Source: Halobacillus fulvus (GTDB taxonomy: Bacteria > Bacillota > Bacilli > Bacillales > Halobacillaceae). Taken from it: a DNA stretch of 64,000 nt. The notes under the pieces are model-generated. The model ran no database searches. It was not told where the DNA came from and saw only the letters and a list, made by a program, of their open reading frames with translations. The position numbers were made by a program, and so were the translations under genes. The DNA is taken from the NCBI GenBank assembly GCA_004078665.1, contig SCFO01000007.1, forward strand, positions 98,184 through 162,183, given 5' to 3'. Shown here one piece after another: positions 25,215 to 33,740 of the stretch (its first letter is position 1; each line of letters begins with the position of its first letter).

Positions 25215-25664
25215 ATGAATAATATTTTTGAAATCAGGTGTACAGATGATATATTAAATCGTATCGAAAAACTAAATGTAAATTCACAATCAAAATGGGG
25301 AAGAATGGATGTTTCTCAAATGTTAGCTCATTGCTCCTCTTTCCAAGATATCGCAATGGGAAACTCTTTACCCCCACGAGGTTGGCTAGGGTTATTAGTA
25401 GGTCGATTTGCAAAACCCATCTTTTATAATGACAAACCTTTAGACCACAATATGCCGACTATTCCAACCATTTTAATTACATCTAAAAGAGATTTTGAAA
25501 TTGAAAGAGAAAACCTGAAACAAAAAATAGTGATATTTCAAAAGAATGGACCAGAGGGTTGTACAGATCATCCACATCCTTTTTTCGGAAAACTTACTCC
25601 CGAACAATGGGGAAAAGGAATCTACAAGCATCTGGACCACCATTTAAAACAATTTGGTGTTTAG
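25215..25664 (+). CDS. DUF1569 protein, DinB-like fold
   Basis: Cytoplasmic protein of 149 aa. The N-terminal 'WGRMDVSQMLAHC' and the C-terminal 'EQWGKGIYKHLDHHLKQFG' carry the histidines that bind a divalent metal in the DinB/YfiT superfamily, and 'DHPHPFFGKL' is typical of DUF1569. Reaction unknown; related proteins are thiol transferases. GGAG precedes the ATG. Single gene on the plus strand. Confidence 0.85.
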   Translation: MNNIFEIRCTDDILNRIEKLNVNSQSKWGRMDVSQMLAHCSSFQDIAMGNSLPPRGWLGLLVGRFAKPIFYNDKPLDHNMPTIPTILITSKRDFEIERENLKQKIVIFQKNGPEGCTDHPHPFFGKLTPEQWGKGIYKHLDHHLKQFGV

Positions 25665-25701
25665 TGGCAGGAGTTTAAAAAATCCTACCATCTAAACTCA
25701 T

Positions 25702-25950
25702 CTGCGTTGTCAGTTAAATAGCTTAATGCCCTGATATTCCCTGTGCTTATGTAATAAAGGGCTATTATACAATCGCCCCCCATTCATGAAGACTTGATTT
25801 CAAGATACCTTTGAGTAAATCTAATACTACTAAAGAAACATACTCCCTATTGAACTCTGCTGCTCCGTCAGTTTTCTTACGCCTATGTTATAAAGGGCTA
25901 ATGATTTATCGAACAATCGCCCCCTTTAACAAAAGGATTGATTTCGAGAT
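25702..25950. repeat. Two copies of a terminator-like intergenic repeat
   Basis: Copy 1 (25702-25807) and copy 2 (25857-25950) share 'ctgc..tgtcagtt', 'tatgtaataaagggcta', 'acaatcgccccc' and 'attgatttcgagata' in the same order. Copy 2 can fold as AAAGGG.../...CCCTTT. Related cores occur at 26404-26470 and, more weakly, near 25112. They fill the 365-base gap between two small genes. Confidence 0.65.
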
Positions 25951-26029
25951 AATTTATACATACTCTCCTCTTACCCGCTAGATAATTCCGTTATAATTTG
26001 CATGATTGTTTTAGACCCTATACGTGGTC

Positions 26030-26257
26030 TTAATTCTCGTTTCCTGCTCCGTTTCTTTTTTTTCTTTTGTAGATCACGTAAACTACATTACCAGCTACCA
26101 TTACTAAAGCGCCGGTCAAATACCCCAATATAGAAGGTAGATTAGGTAGATCAGGGTAATATACAATTTGGCTCCCAATACTACCCCCGATGAATATGAA
26201 GAGAGCCATAATGCTCATTTTCCATTCGGAATTTTCGAATTTCTTCTTTTTCTTCAT
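26030..26257 (-). CDS. Small two-helix membrane protein, paralogue of 47109-47342
   Basis: 75 aa from the ATG at 26257 (GGGAG upstream; an earlier in-frame start has none). Two membrane segments flank the short loop 'YYPDLPNLPSILGYLTGA'; the tail is basic. A paralogue with the same 'DLPNLPSI.G.LTG' loop, 'SEW' start and 'NEN' end lies at 47109-47342. Function unknown. Confidence 0.68.
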   Translation of the reverse strand: MKKKKKFENSEWKMSIMALFIFIGGSIGSQIVYYPDLPNLPSILGYLTGALVMVAGNVVYVIYKRKKRNGAGNEN

Positions 26258-26403
26258 AATTTTTTTCTCCCTTCCTTCATCAATTTCCATTTCGGACTAT
26301 AGCTTCATTGAAGGAATTAATTTAGCTTTCAGTGAGTACCCCTCTATTAAAACTTCAACAATCTTTCTTATTCTCCTTGTATTACACATCCGACATCAAT
26401 CCT

Positions 26404-26435
26404 AAAAAAGCGATCGTTCATATTGAACAATCGCT
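26404..26435 (-). terminator. Terminator-like hairpin after the GNAT pseudogene
   Basis: AGCGATcGTTC pairs with GAACaATCGCT around 'atatt'; on the minus strand it ends in TTTTTT. It is also a member of the 'gaacaatcgc-cccttt' repeat group seen at 25.7-25.95 kb. Confidence 0.75.
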
Positions 26436-26473
26436 CCCTTTAGTTGAAGACTCGAAACCGAGAAATCATTAGA

Positions 26474-26864
26474 CTATTTGTGCATCACACATTGAGCTTC
26501 AATATATTTAAACTTATTTATCTCATAAAATGGAATTAAGTCCTCTTCACAAAATAGGCTAATTACATCAATGTGAGAAAGCTCTTTTAATAACCGTGAT
26601 ACAATTTCCGTGCCAATACCTGACTTTTGAAGTTTTTTATGTACTACCACATCCTTTACATAAGCCCTAAACTTTCTATCTGAAATACCCCTGCAAACCC
26701 TAAAAGAAGATCTCCATTCCACGCACCTACGGATATTTCGCGTTCTAAAATATTCTTTATATCCACTTCTTTTCTATTTTCCCACCAACTTACTTCACTA
26801 TAAAGTCTTTTAAGTTCTACTGCTTTTATTGGTTTTCTGTATAACTTTCAACTTCTATTTCCAT
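26474..26864 (-). pseudogene. GNAT acetyltransferase, two frameshifts
   Basis: Starting at the ATG at 26864, the frame reads 'MEIEVESYTE', then shifts to 'KPIKAVELKRLYSEVSWWE' and continues to 'GDLLLGFAGVF', then shifts again to 'SDRKFRAYVKDVVVHKKLQK', 'SGIGTEIVSRLLKEL' and a normal C-terminus. Each break is explained by one missing base in a homopolymer (A-run near 26832, T-run near 26676). The rejoined protein has the acetyl-CoA-binding 'QKSGIGT' loop of GNAT enzymes. Either a recently broken gene or sequencing errors. Confidence 0.8.
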
Positions 26865-26975
26865 ACTTTCACCCGTTCATATTAAGATTCCCATAAGTAT
26901 TCACAACCTTGGAATTTTATCATTTCTTATTCAACTATCTATCAAGAAAACTTGATGCAATCAATAACGCTCACT

Positions 26976-27365
26976 TTATTTAAATAAGGATATTATTTTG
27001 TCTGCAGCTACCTTTGGTTTAACATTCATGAATGAAAGGCTCTCTATATCCACCCACATAGGGATATACATTCCTTTACTTGCATCAGAAAATTCTTCGC
27101 CTTTACCCGTATCAAAAGTTCCACCAACTATATCCCCTAAAAAGAAAAATTGCTTCCCTTTAAAGTCAACTTCAGCCATACAATGTTTTATCCCAACATC
27201 AATGCCCAGCTCTTCATAGGCTTCTCTTATTGTTGCCTCTTCAGGTGTTTCACCTTTTTCTATACCACCACCTGGAAAGACGTAATACGTAACATCATCT
27301 TTTATTCTTTTGATTAGTACCACTTTATTATTTTCAATAAGAACAGCAGACCCTCTATCTCTCAT
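26976..27365 (-). CDS. NUDIX hydrolase
   Basis: 129 aa enzyme that cleaves nucleoside-diphosphate-linked substrates. The Nudix box is complete: 'GGGIEKGETPEEATIREAYE' followed by ELG, matching GX5EX7REUXEEXGU around residues 33-55. AAAGG precedes the ATG. Substrate unknown. A 32-base tandem duplication lies 16 bases upstream of the start codon. Confidence 0.9.
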   Translation of the reverse strand: MRDRGSAVLIENNKVVLIKRIKDDVTYYVFPGGGIEKGETPEEATIREAYEELGIDVGIKHCMAEVDFKGKQFFFLGDIVGGTFDTGKGEEFSDASKGMYIPMWVDIESLSFMNVKPKVAADKIISLFK

Positions 27366-27380
27366 ATTAATCCTTTCCTT

Positions 27381-27444
27381 CTTTTATTCCCCTGCTTTGA
27401 TAGCCTAATAAGCTTTTATTCCCCTGCTTTGATAGCCTAATAAG
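27381..27444. repeat. Perfect 32-base tandem duplication
   Basis: Two identical, directly adjacent 32-base units (27381-27412 and 27413-27444), each beginning 'cttttattcccctgctttga'. They sit in the 115-base gap upstream of the NUDIX gene, where its promoter should be. Confidence 0.95.
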
Positions 27445-27480
27445 TGATAGGTACTGGTAAAATATTTATATTAAAAGCAT

Positions 27481-28599
27481 TTAATTCACATAAAATTCCT
27501 CAATAGTCGGATTGTCAGTTGTCCCACTAATCAACCCCTCTGCAACTGCCTCCATCTTTTCACCATACTGGTTGGTTATTGTCACACCAACCTTAAATCT
27601 CCAAGAACCATTAGATGTCTGTTCCTCATTTCTTAAATCAAGAATCCAATGGCTTTTAAAGCCGTATGGATATAAGGATTTACCATGTTTATTAAAAGCA
27701 GTTCTGGCTACATACTTGTCAAGTTCGTCCGAGTGGTCGAGTTCCTCTACCTCTGCTTCACTACGATCTTCTTTTATTAATTCTGGCGAAATTGTAAGAT
27801 AAACAGGCACAGGGCTTCCAAACGCTATATCACTTAAATCCGACAAAAATTCGGTAGATGCACCAGGGTTCCCAAAGGTGCCATTTATGTTTGAAACCAC
27901 ATAATGGGTACCATCAAAATGGACATCGAGCGTCGCATTGGCAAGGGCGCCAAAGGAATTCTCAAGTATGAGCGAATCTACATGCCATGTTTCCTTATCC
28001 TTCGCACTCCAACTCCCCCATGAGTTTACTCTCATAAAATACTGATCAACATTGCCAGATGTGTCTGCATAACTGTGTAACTTCGAAACATCATAAGTGT
28101 TTCCATCTTTTTTGAATACATCAGTGGCATAAGCATTAGTTATTGCGACAACTGCCGAACGTTTTGCATCCTCAACAGGGAAGATATCTTCAAGTTCTAC
28201 TTTTTCGGCTTTATCAGTGTCTTCTTTTTTAGGTTCTTGTTCGCTTGAGGAAGCTGGCTCAGACTTTTCATCTTCTGATGGAAACGTATGATAAGTTATG
28301 ACTACTTTTACGTCGTTAGAGTACCAATCATCTGGTGAATAGTCTTGATCTCCATCAACCGAAACAGATTCAACTTCTCCATCTTTAGTCAACCAACCTG
28401 TTATTAAATCTTCCATCTTTTCTGTTTCAATGTTCTTGAATCCTTTATCCTTAAAGTCACTAACTACCTCTTGGTAGTCTCTACCTTTTTGAGCACTTGA
28501 ACCGGATGGTGTTTTTGCTTCCCCTTCATGTCCTTTTGAATCACACCCTGCTAATGTAATCACAATACACGTAATAAAAATGCCCATTAATTTTTTCAT
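27481..28599 (-). CDS. Predicted lipoprotein of unknown function
   Basis: 372 aa from the ATG at 28599 (GAGGAG upstream; a GTG five codons earlier lies inside the ribosome site). Lipobox 'TLAGC' follows a short hydrophobic stretch. After a Lys/Glu/Ser-rich linker come two beta-rich regions with repeated 'FGALANATLDVHFDGTHYVV'-type patterns. No family recognised with confidence. Presumed cell-surface location. Confidence 0.72.
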   Translation of the reverse strand: MKKLMGIFITCIVITLAGCDSKGHEGEAKTPSGSSAQKGRDYQEVVSDFKDKGFKNIETEKMEDLITGWLTKDGEVESVSVDGDQDYSPDDWYSNDVKVVITYHTFPSEDEKSEPASSSEQEPKKEDTDKAEKVELEDIFPVEDAKRSAVVAITNAYATDVFKKDGNTYDVSKLHSYADTSGNVDQYFMRVNSWGSWSAKDKETWHVDSLILENSFGALANATLDVHFDGTHYVVSNINGTFGNPGASTEFLSDLSDIAFGSPVPVYLTISPELIKEDRSEAEVEELDHSDELDKYVARTAFNKHGKSLYPYGFKSHWILDLRNEEQTSNGSWRFKVGVTITNQYGEKMEAVAEGLISGTTDNPTIEEFYVN

Positions 28600-28727
28600 T
28601 TCATTACTCCTCACCCGATAAATTCCGATTTATCTGTTGGCTAACCAAATGGATACTGCTCAATACTTTACGATAGTGCATCCCCACAATTTTTCACATA
28701 AACTAGTGAGGAAGTTATATATATGTT

Positions 28728-29006
28728 TTATGTACCAAAATTACCGAAAAATATCATTCCAATAACATAAATCAAAAAGACCACCAAACCTAACATTCCA
28801 AGAGAAGAAAAAGATAAAGCAATTATTTTCACACGCCCTTTCTCGCTAAGTAGGGCCGTAATAAAAGAACTCAATAAAAGAAATAACAATAGTAATAGTT
28901 TTAAAGATACAGGTAACGGATTCAATATTTGCGGAATAACAAAACCTATTACTATAAAAGTGATCATTAAAAATAAAGAGATTGACCCTAAATATTTTTC
29001 CAACAA
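28728..29006 (-). CDS. Small integral membrane protein
   Basis: 92 aa with three predicted membrane segments (about 9-30, 34-52, 62-86) and the short basic loop 'LLSEKGRVKI'. A GGGGGGAT site precedes two consecutive TTG codons, so the start is non-ATG. No family recognised. Confidence 0.6.
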   Translation of the reverse strand: MLEKYLGSISLFLMITFIVIGFVIPQILNPLPVSLKLLLLLFLLLSSFITALLSEKGRVKIIALSFSSLGMLGLVVFLIYVIGMIFFGNFGT

Positions 29007-29111
29007 ATCCCCCCTACCTATTAACTGTAAGGATTTTAGTTATACCACCTTACATCCAAATAATACCACTAAAGAAGTGAGACAGAACGAAATTCTAAAA
29101 AGAGCACAAAT

Positions 29112-29138
29112 AAAAACAGGCATAAACTATGCCTGTTT
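29112..29138 (-). terminator. Terminator of the DUF4397 gene
   Basis: 9-bp stem AAACAGGCA/TGCCTGTTT with a short loop; the minus strand continues in T residues. It lies 7 bases after the stop codon. Confidence 0.85.
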
Positions 29139-29144
29139 GGTTAT

Positions 29145-29909
29145 CTAAGGCTGTAGAAACATAGCTTCCAGCGACGGTTGACCACCAGCCAAGCCTAACG
29201 CTACAGCTGTATACACTTGATTCGGCCTCACAGTTACGCCAGGTACTTCTAATGCCGTTTGATTGGTTCCGGCCACGCGGACTTCCAAATCGACAGTTGT
29301 TGGTGGCAGCGTCAAATAGCGGGTAGCCTTTCCAAAAGAAATGTTTCTAAAGAGAACGTCTCCTCCCTTGACGGCAATGTCAACCGCAGGTGCATTCGGG
29401 GATAAATGCCAGAAACGAACCTTCGCTTGACCATTAGACACGGCGTCATTATCCATCACGGCAATCAGTCGGAGGTTGTTGAGTCTTCCAGCTGCGGCAA
29501 CGGTGTACATGTTCCCACCCTCTACGCTGACGTTCTGTGAAAGTACGGGCTGATTGGTGTTCCCAGCTGGATAAATATCGATTTTATACTGGCCGCCTGG
29601 AACTTCTAAATAGTCGCTTTGCTGCTTGTAAGAAACGTTTTCTAACACCTTCTGACCATTCACATACACATCAACAGCTGGTGCATCTGGAGACGCGTGG
29701 AGAACCCTCACTTTTGCCGGCGAGCCCGTCATCCCCATCCCTTGCCCTTGATCACTCCGTTCAGACATCAACCACTGCTGCATACATTGCAGATGCATGT
29801 GGTAATAGTGCACATGTTTCTGCGGATCCAAATACTTATAATAGTTGGCGAGCATATCATATTTAGCCGCCTGCCATGCCAACATATCCGGATTTCCATA
29901 TGGGTACAT
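29145..29909 (-). CDS. DUF4397 domain protein with two repeats
   Basis: 254 aa. After an aromatic-rich N-terminus ('YYKYLDPQKHVHYYHMHLQ') come two DUF4397 repeats, each starting 'VRVLHASPDAPAVDVYVNG' or 'VRFWHLSPNAPAVDIAVKG'. These are beta-rich domains often found in secreted or spore/surface proteins of Bacillaceae; no signal peptide is visible here. The ATG at 29909 has AAAGGGGTGGG upstream; an earlier TTG lies within that site. Function unknown. Confidence 0.85.
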   Translation of the reverse strand: MYPYGNPDMLAWQAAKYDMLANYYKYLDPQKHVHYYHMHLQCMQQWLMSERSDQGQGMGMTGSPAKVRVLHASPDAPAVDVYVNGQKVLENVSYKQQSDYLEVPGGQYKIDIYPAGNTNQPVLSQNVSVEGGNMYTVAAAGRLNNLRLIAVMDNDAVSNGQAKVRFWHLSPNAPAVDIAVKGGDVLFRNISFGKATRYLTLPPTTVDLEVRVAGTNQTALEVPGVTVRPNQVYTAVALGLAGGQPSLEAMFLQP

Positions 29910-30162
29910 CACACCCACCCCTTTCAAAGATTCCCCAATTAAAGCTTATTCACCTTTGAGAAGAGAAGAACTAAAAACGCATCTTCCCTATTGACGAAGG
30001 ATGAGTGGTTATAAAAAAACAACTCCCTTATACACCCCTTTCACCTCTACTCAACGGCACATAGGCATTTCTTATCCTCCGCCCCCGATTTGTGGTATTC
30101 TTGAAGTATATTGGAAGCATTTTGTCACGGAAAAGGAAGGACTCAAAAGGGGCTGACGAAGC

Positions 30163-31017
30163 ATGGACAACTTCTACTCTTCTACGCTTGAAAATTTGGA
30201 ACGAACATTCATGCCGCACACTTCCGAATACCAGCGTTATATCGATTTTCAAACGATGAGAGAAATGAAGCAGGTGATCAAGGAGAAACGCCCTGTTTAT
30301 TTCGATTTGACTATAAAAGAACGGGTAGAGATGAACATGAGATCGATTGTGGATGTCTCGTGGAACGGTGTCTTCTTCACCGCCGTCATTCCATCGGCCA
30401 ATACGTTCAGAGCGACCGTTGAGGTCTACGGGAAGCCTGCGAAGATGCTGCTTGGACGGTTTGAAATGAGAGAAGAAGATCAGATGTTCTTCCCTACGTA
30501 TATGAAAGAAGAATTTACGAGAAGAAAAGGACTCGGAGACACGCTACGGGACTTTTCCAAAGTGTTGTACACGTATCTCCATGACTATGTCGAACGCAGG
30601 GGCAGATCCGGAGAGGAAACGACTTCTGAACATCCGGGTGAAGCCATCCTCGAAGAATGGCACTTCCCTTTTCTCGAAAACCATCCCGACCTTCATAACG
30701 AATGGGCGGAGTTGAAGTCACGGACAGCGAATCAGTTCAGACGGATGGAAGAGCTTGAAATTGAGGAACAATACGCGCTCGAGACGATGATCAACAAAGA
30801 CGTACCGGATTTCATCGTATCGTTCCAGCGATTGTCCGATGACCATAAGGAGACCCGCAAGCACGAGCTGATGGAGACGATGTACGATTTGCGCAAGTTC
30901 ATCGAAAAACTGGAGCTTAAAGAAGAAGAAAGCTATGCGCAGAATTTTGCCCGGAGTAAGGGGATCATTGCTTCCAAGTACAACAAGGATGCTGACAGCT
31001 CTTACACCCGGAAATAA
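30163..31017 (+). CDS. Uncharacterised protein encoded before a TelA-family gene
   Basis: Soluble protein of 284 aa, not recognised. The N-terminal half has alternating strands ('KRPVYFDLTIKERVEMNM', 'SWNGVFFTAVIP') and the C-terminal third is a long charged helical region. 54 bases separate its stop from the TelA-family gene, so the two are probably one operon. In other Bacillaceae a TelA-family protein is often paired with XpaC, but this protein does not look like XpaC. It may be a dedicated TelA partner (inference). Confidence 0.65.
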   Translation: MDNFYSSTLENLERTFMPHTSEYQRYIDFQTMREMKQVIKEKRPVYFDLTIKERVEMNMRSIVDVSWNGVFFTAVIPSANTFRATVEVYGKPAKMLLGRFEMREEDQMFFPTYMKEEFTRRKGLGDTLRDFSKVLYTYLHDYVERRGRSGEETTSEHPGEAILEEWHFPFLENHPDLHNEWAELKSRTANQFRRMEELEIEEQYALETMINKDVPDFIVSFQRLSDDHKETRKHELMETMYDLRKFIEKLELKEEESYAQNFARSKGIIASKYNKDADSSYTRK

Positions 31018-31071
31018 ACCGACCGATTTGTTTTGCTCGACACCAACTACTCGTAGATAGGAGATGTGGAC

Positions 31072-32193
31072 ATGAGTGAAAAGTCTTATAGAGACAAAGA
31101 AGCTGAATTGAACCATCAGGACTTGAGAGAAGCGATGACGCTGATTGAAAAAGAGGATCTCGACCGTCTGAACGAAGAGGCCGAAGCCTATGTCGAAAGG
31201 TTCGAATCGTCCAAGGACGACTCCCTTGCCGATGTGATGAGAGAGCTCGGTGACCTCGGTGAAAAGGAACAGCGCGTCGCCGGCGAGACGATGGAAACGT
31301 TGAAGCGCCCGGTGAACGACCTCATGACCAAAAGCAACAACGACATCCCCAAAACGTTGAACGAACTCGAAGCGATTGTGTCGGACCTTAACCCGAAGCG
31401 CACCGAAGGCAACGGCGTGCAGCGCTTCTTTTATAAACTGAGTAAAAAACAACCCATCGACCGCTACATGAAAAAATACGAAACGGTCGACTCGAAGATC
31501 GATACCGTCGTCCGCAGCCTCCTCGCCGGCAAAGACCGCCTCGAGGAAGACAGCGTCGAGCTGCAGCTGATCAAAGAGAACGCTCAGAAGCGGATTTACG
31601 AACTGGACAAGCAAATCTATCTCGGCAAGAAGCTGTTTGAGCTTTTGAAGGAAAAAGAATCGACGGGCGAATTCGATCTGGCGCTGATTACAGAAGGAAA
31701 AGAAAAGATCATCACGCGGACGCGCAACATGACGCAGATGAAGAGCGTGCTGCATCAAAGTATTTCCTCTGTCGATATCATTAAGAAAAACAACGAAAAG
31801 CTGAAGGAATCAATCCGTAACGCCGTGACGCTGACGAAAAACATCATCACCGTCTCCGCTTCGATTCAGCTCGCGTTGAACAACCAGCGCAAAGTGATCG
31901 ATACGGTCAACGGCGTCAACAAAGCGACCGAAGAGATGCTGCTCTCGAACTCCCGTAATCTAAGGCAAAATGCCGAAGAGACGACCCAAATGATGGAGAA
32001 TCCGGCGATCAGTATGGAAGCTCTTCAAGAGTCGTTCGATAACGTATTCGAGGCTTTGAAAACGACCGAGCAGTCGTCGGAGCGGATCATTGCTTCGAGC
32101 GAGCAGTTTATTGAAGAGATGGATGCTTTGAATGAGAGCGTCCGGAAGAGGATATCGCAGACGACGACTAATCAAAGAGCGCTTCGTGACTGA
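31072..32193 (+). CDS. TelA-family (toxic anion resistance) protein
   Basis: 373 aa, mostly alpha-helical and highly charged, with no membrane segment. The family pattern is clear: 'RPVNDLMTKSNNDIPKTLNE' near the start and the region 'TLTKNIITVSASIQLALNNQ' towards the end. TelA proteins (YceH, YaaN) are linked to tellurite and cell-envelope stress resistance; the biochemical role is not settled. Start ATG at 31072 with AGGAG 8 bases upstream. The terminator stem overlaps the stop codon. Confidence 0.88.
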   Translation: MSEKSYRDKEAELNHQDLREAMTLIEKEDLDRLNEEAEAYVERFESSKDDSLADVMRELGDLGEKEQRVAGETMETLKRPVNDLMTKSNNDIPKTLNELEAIVSDLNPKRTEGNGVQRFFYKLSKKQPIDRYMKKYETVDSKIDTVVRSLLAGKDRLEEDSVELQLIKENAQKRIYELDKQIYLGKKLFELLKEKESTGEFDLALITEGKEKIITRTRNMTQMKSVLHQSISSVDIIKKNNEKLKESIRNAVTLTKNIITVSASIQLALNNQRKVIDTVNGVNKATEEMLLSNSRNLRQNAEETTQMMENPAISMEALQESFDNVFEALKTTEQSSERIIASSEQFIEEMDALNESVRKRISQTTTNQRALRD

Positions 32194-32204
32194 AGCGTTT
32201 TTTT
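32180..32204 (+). terminator. Terminator overlapping the TelA stop codon
   Basis: CGCTTC/GAAGCG stem with the TGA stop at its inner edge, followed by TTTTTTT. Confidence 0.85.
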
Positions 32205-32298
32205 GTACATAGTGATCCGTCGCCTTTGAAATGTATCGTTTATTCTTAGGAGCATGAGAAATACTAACTAGCATTAGAGAGCTTTCTGTGCTCACTAT

Positions 32299-32467
32299 AT
32301 TTCCGTTTTTCTTGATAGAGCTTGGAGGGGCGAGCAATCACACGCTTTCCATGGGCGGGCGCTGAGCTTCCTCGTCGCTTTGCTCCTGCGGGATCTCACC
32401 CTCCCCTTCCTCCCATAGGAGTCTCGCGATTGCCCGCCCCTCCTTACCAAAATAGATGAACGGAAAC
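32299..32467 (-). repeat. Dispersed structured repeat, copy 2 (inverted)
   Basis: Reverse orientation of the element at 19190-19358, with the same outer TTTCCGTT/AACGGAAA ends and the same core blocks. The terminal stem is 32324-32339 against 32428-32443. Compared with copy 1, two stem positions have changed on both arms (A-T to C-G, G-C to C-G), and one G-C has become G-U. It fills most of the 383-base gap between the TelA and exchanger genes. Confidence 0.88.
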
Positions 32468-32576
32468 ATCATTTTTAGAGCATGTATCGATGGAATGGGC
32501 AAGATATCTTGCTTAAGTATCACTTCATGACATCATTGAAATAAATTTAATCCTAAAAGGAGTTTGAGGAGTAGTT

Positions 32577-33530
32577 ATGGCGTATATTTTATTGCTTGTC
32601 GGCTTCGGCTTATTAATTAAAGGCGCGGACTTATTCGTCGATGGTTCCTCCAACATCGCCAGGTTGCTCCGTGTCCCTCCTATTTTGATCGGGTTAACGA
32701 TTGTCGCTTTTGGGACAAGCTCTCCTGAAGCAACTGTCAGTATCATTGCGGCTCTTCAAGGCAATGCAGAAGTGTCTCTTGGAAATGTCGTCGGGAGTAA
32801 TGTCTTTAACATCACCTTAGTCGTCGGGATCGCCGCCTTCCTCTATCCCTTAATGGTCGAGAGCGAGACCACGAAAAAAGAAATCCCCTTCGTTTTGCTG
32901 GCGAGCGTGGCTTTACTCGTCCTGATCGGCGATACAGTCCTACAGGGATCGACGGATAATTTGCTGACGCGCAGCGACGGTCTTATCTTTGTATTGTTTT
33001 TATCGATTTTTATGTACTATTTGATTGAAGTCGGGATGAGAAGCCGGAAAGAAACGGCCGACGAACCCGTTCCTTCAAACATCAAATGGGGAAAAAACAG
33101 CTTACTGACACTCGGCGGTCTACTCGCGATTATTTTCGGCGGGGACATGGTGGTCGACAGCGGGACGTCGATCGCCCTTGATCTCGGGATGAGCAAAACA
33201 TTAGTAGGCTTGACCATCATCGCCATCGGCACATCGCTCCCTGAACTGGTCACCTCCATATCCGCTGCCTTGAAAAAAGAAAGCGGGATTGCGCTCGGGA
33301 ACGTCGTCGGAAGCAACATCTTCAATATCCTATTCGTCCTAGGCTCGTCAGCGGTCATTACGCCTTTACCCGTCAACGGAAAAATCTTCACCGATGTCAT
33401 CATCATGATTGCCTTGAGCATCCTGCTATTCGTGTTTTCCCGGACGAGTTATAAAATCGGGAAAGCTGAGGGGTTTGTTCTGATCGCTATGTATGTCGCG
33501 TATCTTACGTTTATTATTTTGAGGAACTGA
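32577..33530 (+). CDS. Na+/Ca2+ exchanger, CaxA/YrbG family
   Basis: Integral membrane antiporter of 317 aa with ten predicted segments in two inverted halves. Each half carries an alpha repeat: 'VAFGTSSPEATVSI' with 'LGNVVGSNVFNI', and 'IAIGTSLPELVTSI' with 'LGNVVGSNIFNI'. The acidic residues in these motifs bind calcium. In a halophile it could exploit the sodium gradient to expel Ca2+. GAGGAG precedes the ATG. Single-gene unit. Confidence 0.93.
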   Translation: MAYILLLVGFGLLIKGADLFVDGSSNIARLLRVPPILIGLTIVAFGTSSPEATVSIIAALQGNAEVSLGNVVGSNVFNITLVVGIAAFLYPLMVESETTKKEIPFVLLASVALLVLIGDTVLQGSTDNLLTRSDGLIFVLFLSIFMYYLIEVGMRSRKETADEPVPSNIKWGKNSLLTLGGLLAIIFGGDMVVDSGTSIALDLGMSKTLVGLTIIAIGTSLPELVTSISAALKKESGIALGNVVGSNIFNILFVLGSSAVITPLPVNGKIFTDVIIMIALSILLFVFSRTSYKIGKAEGFVLIAMYVAYLTFIILRN

Positions 33531-33544
33531 AGTTCTTCTGAAAA

Positions 33545-33584
33545 AAGTGCCTGCCGTCCTACGTTAAGTAGGTGGCAGGCACTA
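33545..33584. repeat. 'gtgcctg' hairpin repeat acting as terminator
   Basis: AGTGCCTGCC pairs with GGcAGGCACT, with an inner CCTAC/GTAGG stem. A poly-A run on the left gives a T-tail on the minus strand. A related hairpin lies at 49815-49865; 'AGTGCCTG...CAGGCACT' hairpins are frequent in Bacillaceae genomes (recalled). Confidence 0.7.
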
Positions 33585-33740
33585 AGTTTATCAAGCCTGA
33601 TGCTGTTCGAAAGCTATCGCCACCCACCCCAGACTCCCTTCATCCCTTATAAAGATACGCCCTTGATTTAAGTCAATGAAAGCCTCCCCAAGAGAATATA
33701 CAATCATCCTAAGAACGATTTCATATTGGAGGAGATAAGC

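Noticed and set aside
27381-27444. CRISPR-like repeat
   Set aside because: Only two units, directly adjacent with no spacer, and no cas genes in the window.
30718-31758. 346-codon open frame on the minus strand
   Set aside because: It runs antisense across the 30163 gene and the TelA gene, has no ribosome site, and arises from the third-position bias of the real genes.
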